Part shown: in pieces, positions 8,725 through 15,483 of the stretch
Position numbering within the stretch: position 1 is the stretch's first letter
How the letters are laid out: every line of letters begins with the position of its first letter
NCBI GenBank assembly: GCA_017518025.1
Contig: JAFWWR010000109.1
Location: 1 to 18,683 of the forward strand
DNA from: Clostridia bacterium
GTDB lineage: Bacteria > Bacillota > Clostridia > Oscillospirales > CAG-272
Length of the DNA stretch: 18,683 nt
Direction: 5' to 3'
Notes under the pieces: generated by a model
Database searches by the model: none
What the model saw: the letters and a program-made list of their open reading frames with translations, nothing else
Told to the model about the DNA's origin: nothing
Position numbers and translations under genes: made by a program

Positions 8725-9612
8725 TCAAAGATACTTCGAGGCGGACCACCTGGCGCTGGCGCCGCAGGGGAGGATGAGGCCGCTGTCCGTCACCGGAAGG
8801 CCCGTCTCGTCCGTCTCGAGAACGCCGCTTTCAGCCGTCCCGCCCAGGGAACGCATAAGCATATACCCCATGGATGCCGGTGAAAGGCCCGTGGTGTAGG
8901 AATTAATGAGGAAGAACACGGGATCGTCGGAGAGAACTCCCCTGACGAGGGTGATGAGCTCGTCGGCGCAATCCTCGAGTTTCCACACCTCGCCTCCGGG
9001 TCCTCTCCCGTAGGACGGCGGGTCCATGATGACCGCGTCGTACTTTTTGCCTCTCCTGATCTCCCGGCGGACGAACTTCATGCAGTCGTCCACGATGTAC
9101 CTGCACGGCGCGTCGGAGAGGCCCGAGCGCTCCATGTTCACCTTCGCGGCGCCGACCATTCCCTTTGAGGCGTCCACGTGACAGACGGACGCTCCGGCTT
9201 TAGCGCACGCCACGGTGGCGCATCCGGTGTACGCAAACAGATTGAGGACTCTGACCTCCCTGCCCGGGTCCCGTTCCAGGGCGGTGCGGATCATGCGGGA
9301 GGCGTAGTCCCAGTTCGCCGCCTGCTCCGGGAAGATCCCCGTGTGTTTGAAGCCCATGGGTCTTACGGTGAACGTCATGCCGCCGTAGCGGACGGTCCAG
9401 AATTCCGGGAAGTCGGCGACTTTCCACGAGCCGCCTCCACCCGATCTCCGGTACACGCCGTGGGCGCGTTTCCAGCGGGGGTCTTCCCTGTCGCCCGACC
9501 AAATTATCTGCGGGTCGGGCCTTATGAGGACGTAGTCGCCCCACCTCTCGAGCCGCTCGCCGCCGGAGGCGTCGATCAACTCGTAATCGGTCCATTTATC
9601 GCTTATCCACAT
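8725..9612 (-). CDS. class I SAM-dependent methyltransferase, RlmI/RlmK-like
   Basis: 295 aa. A Rossmann-fold methyltransferase with SAM motif I VLNLFAYTG (122-130), an acidic ribose-binding motif (VDAS, 146-149) and the DPPS motif (197-200) of nucleic-acid base methyltransferases. The block around GFKHTGIFPEQAANWD (87-102) is typical of the PF10672-like rRNA methyltransferases related to E. coli RlmI and RlmK. No N-terminal PUA domain is present; instead about 70 residues begin with MWISDKWTDYELIDASGGERLERWG. Likely substrate is 23S rRNA, but the exact base and product cannot be told. ATG at 9612 with GAGGAG 8-9 nt upstream. Lies 24 bp after ruvC. Confidence 0.85.
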   Translation of the reverse strand: MWISDKWTDYELIDASGGERLERWGDYVLIRPDPQIIWSGDREDPRWKRAHGVYRRSGGGGSWKVADFPEFWTVRYGGMTFTVRPMGFKHTGIFPEQAANWDYASRMIRTALERDPGREVRVLNLFAYTGCATVACAKAGASVCHVDASKGMVGAAKVNMERSGLSDAPCRYIVDDCMKFVRREIRRGKKYDAVIMDPPSYGRGPGGEVWKLEDCADELITLVRGVLSDDPVFFLINSYTTGLSPASMGYMLMRSLGGTAESGVLETDETGLPVTDSGLILPCGASARWSASKYL

Positions 9613-9636
9613 ATCGGGATTCTCCTCGTCACAGAG

Positions 9637-10161
9637 TTATCTCAGTTTGCCCCTCATAGTCGTGGGCTTGTTGAAGAATTCGCGGAGGCGAGAGCTGCCC
9701 GTCTGCGCGTGGCAGAGCGCTATCGCCAGCGCGTCCGCCGTGTCGTCCGGCTTCGGCGCCTCCCTAAGTCCGAGAAGCGACGTCACCATGGCGATGACCT
9801 GCCTTTTTTCCGCTCTGCCGTAGCCGACCACCGCCTGCTTTACCTGGAGCGGCGTGTACTCGAAGATCTCGACGCCGTTCAGTTTAGCCGCCAGAAGGAT
9901 GACGCCTCGGGCCTCCGCCACGATGATGCCGGTCTTCTGGTTGGTGTTCCAGAAAAGCTCTTCCACCGCCATCGCCCCGGGCTTGTATTTTTTGATGATC
10001 TCGTCAAGCTGGAGGAAAACGGATCTCAGTCTGTCCTCCGTCTTCATATCGGAGGTGGTCTTGATGCATCCGAAATCCACGACGCGCGTCTTGCCGTTTT
10101 CCGAGTTCAGAACGCCCCATCCGACAAGGGCGATACCCGGATCTATGCCCAGAATGACCAT
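9637..10161 (-). CDS. ruvC: crossover junction endodeoxyribonuclease RuvC
   Basis: 174 aa, full length for the family. RuvC resolves Holliday junctions as a dimer, with RuvAB. The four acidic active-site positions are visible: D7 (GIDPG), E67 (AVEELF), D140 and D143 (DDTADALA). ATG at 10161 with GGAGG 6 nt upstream. It is the first gene of the long leftward run and directly follows an extended -10 promoter. ruvA and ruvB are not beside it in the window; a methyltransferase gene follows instead. Confidence 0.96.
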   Translation of the reverse strand: MVILGIDPGIALVGWGVLNSENGKTRVVDFGCIKTTSDMKTEDRLRSVFLQLDEIIKKYKPGAMAVEELFWNTNQKTGIIVAEARGVILLAAKLNGVEIFEYTPLQVKQAVVGYGRAEKRQVIAMVTSLLGLREAPKPDDTADALAIALCHAQTGSSRLREFFNKPTTMRGKLR

Positions 10162-10193
10162 GCTAAACCTCCGTATTTATATTAAACCATTAT

Positions 10194-10222
10194 ATTTTAC
10201 CATATTTTTATCCGCAAGTCAA
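10194..10222 (-). promoter_or_regulatory. sigma-A promoter of the ruvC operon
   Basis: On the minus strand, -35 TTGACT (10217-10222), a 17-bp spacer and -10 TAAAAT (10194-10199) preceded by TGG, an extended -10. It lies about 32 bp before the ruvC start codon. It can serve the whole run down to clpE and the P-type ATPase, as no other clear promoter is seen in the short gaps. Confidence 0.8.
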
Positions 10223-10269
10223 AAGTTTTGAGCCAATTTAAGGGATTTATTCGCTTTGATCTTTTTCTT

Positions 10270-10346
10270 CGCCCCGCAGCCGGCCGATTTACAAAAAAAT
10301 GATTACGAAATCATTTTTTCAAGTTATAAACGGATGCTGCGGGGTG
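10270..10346. repeat. nested inverted repeats between ruvC and spoIVB
   Basis: Outer arms CGCCCCGCAGC (10270-10280) and GCTGCGGGGTG (10336-10346) pair over 11 positions with one G-T wobble. Inside them is a perfect 11-bp palindrome, AAAAAATGATT (10294-10304) and AATCATTTTTT (10309-10319), separated by ACGA. Both sit in the 233-bp divergent intergenic region. The inner palindrome could be a protein-binding operator or an AT-rich terminator-like hairpin; the outer arm overlaps the candidate spoIVB promoter spacer. Confidence 0.6.
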
Positions 10347-10353
10347 CAAATTA
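10324..10353 (+). promoter_or_regulatory. candidate sigma-F/sigma-G-type promoter of spoIVB
   Basis: TTATA (10324-10328), a 15-bp spacer and GTGCAAATTA (10344-10353). The second element has the A-n-A-n-T-w core of forespore sigma-F/G -10 elements but lacks the full GG/CAT start, and the -35 lacks its G. Support is that spoIVB is a forespore gene in other sporeformers and that the sigG candidate downstream has a similar -10. This is a weak call. Confidence 0.28.
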
Positions 10354-10394
10354 TAAGCAGTCGACGGAAAAACAGAAAAGCGAGGACGACAGAA

Positions 10395-11645
10395 ATGAAG
10401 AAAAAGATTTGCATAAAAGCGAGGTCCGCCGCCGTCGCGGCGGCCGTTACCTTTTTATTATTCGGATTGCTTTACGGGTCGATCCCGGAATCATTCAGCA
10501 GGAACGGCGACGGAGCCGCCGAATGCTTTCTCTGCTCCGTTAAGGAAAACGGCGACAGCGCCGTTTCGTTAAGTCCTTATTTTGAGACGGAAAACTCCGC
10601 CGTTTACAGCGTCGGCGGCGACGCGCGGCTGTTCGGGTTGATCCCGGTCAAAAGCGTGAACGTGCGCGTCTACGATAATTTCAAGGTGACCCCAGGCGGT
10701 ATGCCCTTCGGGGTGAAGATCAACTCCCGCGGTCTCACCGTGGCGGGTCTGTGCGACGTCCCCGGCGAAAAAGGACCGGCCTGCCCGGCAAGGGACGCCG
10801 GGATCGAAGGGGGCGACGTCATAAAAAAAGCCGGGGGAGATGAGATCGGGTCGTCGGGGGAACTGGTGTCCCTCGTTGAAAACTCGACCGGAGAGATCCG
10901 GCTTTTCCTGGAAAGAGACGGAAAGGAGCGGAACGTCTCCGTGAGACCGGTCCGGTCGTCGGCGGACGGGAAGCTGAAGATCGGTCTGCTCCTGCGGGAC
11001 GGCTCCGCCGGGATCGGCACGGTGACGTTCATGATACCGGAAACAGGCGTGTTCATGGGCCTCGGCCACGGGATCTGCGACGCCGAGACCGGGGAACGGG
11101 TCGAGATGACGACGGGGACGGTGACAGACGCCGTGATCACCGGCGTGACAAAGGGCGAGCCGGGAGAACCGGGCGAGCTGAAGGGGACGTTCGCCGACCG
11201 GCGTCTCGGCACGGTGAATGAAAACACAGACGCGGGCGTGCTGGGAATACTGGACGAGCTGCCGAAGGACGGATCTCCCGAGGGATCGACGGAGATCGGT
11301 CTCCGGGACAAGGTGGAAGTCGGAGAGGCGTATATCTGGTGCACCACCGGCCCGGAGGGCCCGAAGAAGTACTCCATCGAGATAGAACGGCTCCCCGCCC
11401 TTCCGGACGGATCGAGCTTTGAGATACGCGTCACGGATCCGGAGCTTATCGAAAAGACCGGAGGGATCGTCCAGGGGATGAGCGGAAGCCCGATAATACA
11501 GAACGGGAAGCTCGTCGGTGCGGTGACGCACGTGATGGTGAACGACCCGGAACGGGGGTACGGTATATTCATTGAAAAAATGCTGGAAAGCGTGCGGGAT
11601 GACGGCGGCGATCTTCAAAAAAGTGGAAACGCCGACGCTGCATAA
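10395..11645 (+). CDS. spoIVB: SpoIVB serine peptidase (S55), sporulation signalling
   Basis: 416 aa from ATG at 10395 (GAGGA 8 nt upstream); a longer reading frame from 10299 has no ribosome binding site and adds a non-family N-terminus. One transmembrane/signal helix (about 12-28) is followed by a PDZ domain (about 103-188) and an S55 peptidase domain. The triad is H225 (GLGHGI), D348 and S363 (VQGMSGSP); the Asp-Ser spacing of 15 equals that in B. subtilis SpoIVB. In known sporeformers SpoIVB is made in the forespore, self-cleaves, and its PDZ-guided cleavage of SpoIVFA starts pro-sigma-K processing in the mother cell. Here it lies directly upstream of sigG instead of beside spo0A/recN as in B. 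subtilis. Confidence 0.95.
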   Translation: MKKKICIKARSAAVAAAVTFLLFGLLYGSIPESFSRNGDGAAECFLCSVKENGDSAVSLSPYFETENSAVYSVGGDARLFGLIPVKSVNVRVYDNFKVTPGGMPFGVKINSRGLTVAGLCDVPGEKGPACPARDAGIEGGDVIKKAGGDEIGSSGELVSLVENSTGEIRLFLERDGKERNVSVRPVRSSADGKLKIGLLLRDGSAGIGTVTFMIPETGVFMGLGHGICDAETGERVEMTTGTVTDAVITGVTKGEPGEPGELKGTFADRRLGTVNENTDAGVLGILDELPKDGSPEGSTEIGLRDKVEVGEAYIWCTTGPEGPKKYSIEIERLPALPDGSSFEIRVTDPELIEKTGGIVQGMSGSPIIQNGKLVGAVTHVMVNDPERGYGIFIEKMLESVRDDGGDLQKSGNADAA

Positions 11646-11670
11646 AAACGAGGCGCCGCCGTCCATACTT
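11640..11670 (+). promoter_or_regulatory. candidate sigma-F/sigma-G promoter of sigG
   Basis: GCATA (11640-11644), 16 bp, then GTCCATACTT (11661-11670). Read as sigma-F type, the -35 fits GYWTA fully and the -10 fits GGNRANANTW with two mismatches. Read as sigma-G type, the -10 CATACTT differs from CATNMTA at the last base. The -35 overlaps the end of spoIVB. It would allow sigG to be transcribed by sigma-F and/or itself, in addition to read-through from spoIVB. Confidence 0.4.
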
Positions 11671-11689
11671 TGATACAGGAAAGAAAAAA

Positions 11690-11711
11690 GGCGGCCGGAT
11701 AACGGCGGCCG
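11690..11711 (+). promoter_or_regulatory. GC-rich leader hairpin next to the sigG ribosome binding site
   Basis: GGCGGCCG occurs twice (11690-11697 and 11704-11711). Because CGGCCG is self-complementary, the copies can pair as a 6-bp all-GC stem with an 8-nt loop. The stem ends one base before the AAAAGGA ribosome binding site (about 11712-11718), a position where folding would hinder ribosome loading. Confidence 0.5.
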
Positions 11712-11724
11712 AAAAGGATATTGA

Positions 11725-12498
11725 ATGTACTACGGCAAAGTGGAACTGTGCGGCGTGAACACTTCTTCTCTCCCGACTCTCACGGCAGAGGAAAAGAAGG
11801 ATCTGCTCCTGAAAACAAAAAACGGCGACATGGCCGCAAGAGACAAACTGATCTCGGGCAACCTCCGGCTCGTGCTGAGCATAATTCAGCGGTTCGCCGG
11901 CAGAAGCGAGAGCATGGACGACCTGTTTCAGGTGGGGTGCGTCGGTCTCATCAAGGCGGTGGACAACTTCAACGTTGACCTGGACGTGAAATTCTCCACC
12001 TACGCGGTGCCGATGATAATCGGCGAGGTGCGGAGATATCTCCGGGACAACAACGTCATCAGAGTCAGCCGTTCGGTGCGGGAGCTCGCTTACAGGGCGC
12101 TGAGATACAGGGAGAAGATCACCTCGGACACCGGGTGCGAGCCCACCCCGCGGCAGATCGCGGAGGCGCTCGGGGAAACGGAGAGCGCCGTGTCGTCAGC
12201 CATGGAGGCGATAAGCGACCCGATCTCCCTCTACGACCCGGTCTACAACGACGGAGGCGACTCCGTCTACGTTCTCGACCAGCTGAAGGACGAGAACACC
12301 CTGGACGAGGTGTGGCTTGAAAACATCGCGCTGAGAGAAGCGCTGGACAAGCTCTCCGACCGGGAAAAGACCATCGTGGATATGCGTTACTACAGGGGCA
12401 AGACCCAGGTGGAGATCGCAAAAGAGATCGGGATCTCTCAGGCACAGGTGTCGCGGCTGGAAAAAGGCGCCATGAACAAAATACGAAAACAAATGTGA
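11725..12498 (+). CDS. sigG: RNA polymerase sigma-G factor (late forespore)
   Basis: 257 aa, the usual sigma-G length. The N-terminus KVELCGVNTSSLPTLT is the sigma-G hallmark and separates it from sigma-F. Region 2 covers about 35-110 (DDLFQVGCVGLIKAVDNF core-binding helix; FSTYAVPMIIGEVRRYLRDN for -10 recognition), region 3 about 115-165 and region 4 about 205-253, with the -35 helix-turn-helix at about 228-249 (TQVEIAKEIGISQAQVSRLE). ATG at 11725, AAAAGGA 6 nt upstream. It drives late forespore genes, plausibly including spoIVB just upstream. The usual spoIIGA-sigE neighbours are absent. Confidence 0.95.
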   Translation: MYYGKVELCGVNTSSLPTLTAEEKKDLLLKTKNGDMAARDKLISGNLRLVLSIIQRFAGRSESMDDLFQVGCVGLIKAVDNFNVDLDVKFSTYAVPMIIGEVRRYLRDNNVIRVSRSVRELAYRALRYREKITSDTGCEPTPRQIAEALGETESAVSSAMEAISDPISLYDPVYNDGGDSVYVLDQLKDENTLDEVWLENIALREALDKLSDREKTIVDMRYYRGKTQVEIAKEIGISQAQVSRLEKGAMNKIRKQM

Positions 12499-12524
12499 CA
12501 AGACGCCGTCGCCGCAGGATAATG

Positions 12525-12570
12525 AAAAACCGCGGGATCTTCGCCTCGGAAAGGTGAGATCCGCGGTTTT
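12525..12570. terminator. bidirectional rho-independent terminator between sigG and srtB
   Basis: AAAACCGCGGGATCT (12526-12540) pairs with AGATCCGCGGTTTT (12557-12570) with one bulged G; the interior CGCCT/AGGTG can extend the stem. Arms end in TTTT on the plus strand and TTTTT on the minus strand, so it can end both the sigG and the srtB transcripts, which converge here. Confidence 0.88.
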
Positions 12571-12612
12571 GTCTTGTCCGTGTTTCCGGCCTGCGCCTGA
12601 GGCGGTCTTCCG

Positions 12613-13458
12613 CTAAGGTCTGTATCTCGCGACGACCACAAAACGCTCGTCGGTGGAGTAGTAGCTGCTGCAGGTGGAGAGCAGAAGGAGATCGTCTCCC
12701 CATCTGACGTCCGTGAGAGGCTCGTAGATCGCCGCCGAGCGGACTTTCGCCATGTAGCTGTCAAATCCCGCCTCATCCGGCAGTCCTCTCACGTAATAAC
12801 CGCTGAACGTGCGATCGTCTTCGTAGTCGACCCTCGCGTAGAACGCGGTCACGACTTCGTATTCCTTCTTCTCCTTCAGAGTGTCGAACCGGATGGTCTT
12901 GTAATATTTCGCCGATTCGCGGTCGGAATAGTAGTCCATCAGCTTGCCGAACATGGATCCGTCGTTCATGTGATGACCGAACACCAGAGAGAAATTGCCT
13001 TCCGGATCCCATCCCTCTCCGAGAAACAGCGTTCCGGAGATCGCCCAGGAACCGTCGAACGCCATGCGCAGGTATTTTTCGATATTATCAGGGGTATATA
13101 CTACGGGATATGCGATGGACGTACCCGGGATCTCGAGCCAGCCGACCATGTCATTGTTCCGCTGCCAGATCTTGTCATATTCGTATAGAACGCCGGAATC
13201 GGCATAGACGTGCGAATCCTTTTTATCTTTCCCTTCCGGGTCGGGATCGCCCGTCTCATCTGTGTCTTTTCCGTCAGCCGTCTCCAGTTCGCGGCGCGCC
13301 TCTCTGACGATATCCTGAATTTCCTCGTTGGCTTTTCTCTCTTTGGAGGACCTTATGACGTTACGCAGGAACACTGTCGCAGAAACGATAAAAACTACCG
13401 ACAGTATCACGATAAGGACCGTCAGCACGATCTTTCTGACATTCTTTTTTTTCTTCAT
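12613..13458 (-). CDS. srtB: class B sortase
   Basis: 281 aa. N-terminal Lys-rich start and one transmembrane anchor (about 9-31), an acidic linker (about 38-85), then the sortase beta-barrel. Catalytic residues are visible: H162 in FGHHM, C263 in LLLSTCSS and R272 in DERFVVVAR. The GHHMNDGSMF stretch and the LSTCS/YS pattern are those of class B enzymes, which cut a C-terminal sorting signal and link the protein to peptidoglycan outside the membrane. No substrate with an obvious sorting signal is encoded in the window. ATG at 13458 with AAGGAGG 5 nt upstream. It is the last gene of the leftward operon, 39 bp after the polymerase gene, and ends at the terminator. Confidence 0.92.
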   Translation of the reverse strand: MKKKKNVRKIVLTVLIVILSVVFIVSATVFLRNVIRSSKERKANEEIQDIVREARRELETADGKDTDETGDPDPEGKDKKDSHVYADSGVLYEYDKIWQRNNDMVGWLEIPGTSIAYPVVYTPDNIEKYLRMAFDGSWAISGTLFLGEGWDPEGNFSLVFGHHMNDGSMFGKLMDYYSDRESAKYYKTIRFDTLKEKKEYEVVTAFYARVDYEDDRTFSGYYVRGLPDEAGFDSYMAKVRSAAIYEPLTDVRWGDDLLLLSTCSSYYSTDERFVVVARYRP

Positions 13459-13497
13459 AAGCTCCTCCTTCCCGCCGGCAAACTTCCGTCCGGGCGG

Positions 13498-15003
13498 TCA
13501 CGCCTTGTGGCCTCCCACCTGTCCGTTCCTCTCGATGGCGGTGGCGTTCTCCTCGAAATCCATCCCTTTAAGAATGGCGTTTTTTCCGTATTTCCTTTTG
13601 ATCCCGATAAGGGCTTTCTGCTTTTTCTTCTCCCGCTGGAATCTTTTTCTTTCCTCTTCCCTTTTCTTTCCGAGGGCGGAATAATCGGTCATGAGATCGA
13701 GCTGTTCTCCCTCGAAGCCCTCGGTCGCAAAGCGCTCGTCCTTTACGTGGTTCGCAACAACGTACATACGTCTCACCATAAGCTTCGGATCGACAACGCG
13801 GTCGTAGATCTCCGTCACCGCTTCGAGGATAAGACGGGTGGACGACGTCATCCGTCCGATGTTGTGAGAGCCGTGGGCGTCCTTCGGGACGCGGCGGCCG
13901 TAAAAGTCGGTGTCGACGGCGCCTCTGTATTCCCGCCCGCCGGACAGATTGGAGGTGTCGTAGCATACAGTCAGGACGATCTGATCAGTGACGAGTCCCT
14001 TTGCCACAAGGTCCAGGGACAGCATGTCCGCCATCTCACGGCATACCAGCCGCGCGCTGTCGAAGGTGTACGGCGTTTTAAGCACCTGTCCGGTGCTGAG
14101 ACTGTTGTTCTCCGGCCGGTATTCCTTGATGTCGCGGATCTCGCAGGGTTCATATCCCCAGGCGTGGTCGATCAGCAGTTCGGCGTTGACGCCGAACATC
14201 CGGTACAGCTTGTCCTCGTTTATAAGGGATACGCGCGCCACGTCGCCCATGGTGTAGATACCCTCTTCCTCGAGGCGCGACGCGTATCCGCGGCCCACGC
14301 GCCAGAAATCAGTCAACGGTCTGTGAGTCCACATTTGTCTGCGGTAGGACGCCTCGTCCAGCTCCGCGATACGGGCCCCGTCTTCGTCGGGCTCGGCGTG
14401 CTTCGCCACGACGTCCATGGCGATCTTCGAGAGATAGAGGTTCGTACCTATGCCGACGGTGGCGGTGATACCCGTCTGCGAAAGGACGTCTTTCACCATC
14501 CTCAGAGCGAGCTCGCGCGCCGTGACTCCGTAAAGACGCAGATACTTCGTGGCGTCGATGAAAACCTCGTCGACCGAATAGACGTGAACGTCCTCCGGCG
14601 AGACGTAGTTCAGGTAAATACCGTAGATCTGCGTGCTTTTCTCCATGTAGAGATTCATCCGCGGCGGCGCGACGATGAACGACGCTTCGAGAGACGGATC
14701 CTCCCGCAGGGCGACCGCGTCGTCGGAGGATCCCGAAAACGCGCCTCCCGGCGCTCCGCGGCGCCGCGCGGCGTTGACCTCCTTCATCTTCGAGACGACC
14801 TCGAAAAGGCGGCTCCTGCCCGATATCCCGTACGCTTTCAGCGAGGGCGTGACGGCGAGGCAGATGGTCTTCTCCGTCCTCGTGGGGTCGGCGACGACCA
14901 GGTGGGTCGTCAGCGGGTCGCGGTCTCTCGCCACGCACTCAACCGAGGCGTAAAACGATTTCAGGTCGATCGCGATGAACCGTCTGTCTTCCGTTGCACT
15001 CAC
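13498..15003 (-). CDS. Y-family DNA polymerase (UmuC/UvrX type)
   Basis: 501 aa. Catalytic acids D13 (AIDLKSFYASVE) and D145-E146 (YSVDEVFID) are present; Y18 is the likely steric gate. A thumb/HhH region covers about 225-290. The insert at about 75-110 and the C-terminal end (KGMDFEENATAIERN...GGHKA) mark the Firmicutes branch often linked to a YolD-like gene, as in uvrX/yolD and yqjW loci of B. subtilis. Expected role is translesion synthesis. The start is GTG at 15003 with AGGAAGG close upstream. I see no Gram-positive LexA box (GAAC-N4-GTTC) near it. Confidence 0.9.
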   Translation of the reverse strand: MSATEDRRFIAIDLKSFYASVECVARDRDPLTTHLVVADPTRTEKTICLAVTPSLKAYGISGRSRLFEVVSKMKEVNAARRRGAPGGAFSGSSDDAVALREDPSLEASFIVAPPRMNLYMEKSTQIYGIYLNYVSPEDVHVYSVDEVFIDATKYLRLYGVTARELALRMVKDVLSQTGITATVGIGTNLYLSKIAMDVVAKHAEPDEDGARIAELDEASYRRQMWTHRPLTDFWRVGRGYASRLEEEGIYTMGDVARVSLINEDKLYRMFGVNAELLIDHAWGYEPCEIRDIKEYRPENNSLSTGQVLKTPYTFDSARLVCREMADMLSLDLVAKGLVTDQIVLTVCYDTSNLSGGREYRGAVDTDFYGRRVPKDAHGSHNIGRMTSSTRLILEAVTEIYDRVVDPKLMVRRMYVVANHVKDERFATEGFEGEQLDLMTDYSALGKKREEERKRFQREKKKQKALIGIKRKYGKNAILKGMDFEENATAIERNGQVGGHKA

Positions 15004-15021
15004 CCCTTCCTGCCGGGCGGA

Positions 15022-15471
15022 TCAGTCGATCTCGCACCGCCCGAATATTTCGCCGTCGACGGCGAGGATGTCTCCCACGGGGAAAGTCCCGCCGTTTTCC
15101 GTAACAAGCTCCTGCTTTTCTTTGTCGATCTTCTTGAATCTTCCCGTCTCTGTCACGTATTTCCCGCCCGATTTCGTCCTGTCGGGCACGAACACCGTGA
15201 CCGTGATCTCCGGCGAGAGCTCCGCGTTCTCCTCGAGGATCCGGAGCTTCAGATCAAGAAGATTTTTTTCGTCCTCATCCAGCTCGCCGCGGGAGTCGGT
15301 CAGTCTTCCCTCCTCGGAGATGTAGTCCTCGTACCCCGTCAACGCGGCGAACGGGCTGAACTGCGCCGCTCTGGCGAGACGGCTCATCCGCGGGTGTTTG
15401 CCCGATTCGGGGCGCGGCAGGTCGATCATATCGTCGTAGCGGCGCGCCTCGGCGCTTCTGTCGTCCGTCAC
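15022..15471 (-). CDS. YolD-like family protein
   Basis: 149 aa, soluble. The N-terminus holds YDDMIDLP...KHPRMSRLARAAQFSPFAALTGYEDYI, the typical block of YolD-like proteins encoded beside Y-family polymerases. A charged helix (about 50-85) follows, then a small beta-rich part (VTVFVPDRTKSGGKY, then GRFKKIDKEKQEL). Its exact role is unknown; it has been suggested to assist the polymerase in the way UmuD assists UmuC. GTG start at 15471 with GGGGTG 5 nt upstream. It ends 18 bp before the polymerase and begins 12 bp after tldE. Confidence 0.78.
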   Translation of the reverse strand: MTDDRSAEARRYDDMIDLPRPESGKHPRMSRLARAAQFSPFAALTGYEDYISEEGRLTDSRGELDEDEKNLLDLKLRILEENAELSPEITVTVFVPDRTKSGGKYVTETGRFKKIDKEKQELVTENGGTFPVGDILAVDGEIFGRCEID

Positions 15472-15483
15472 GTCGTCACCCCG

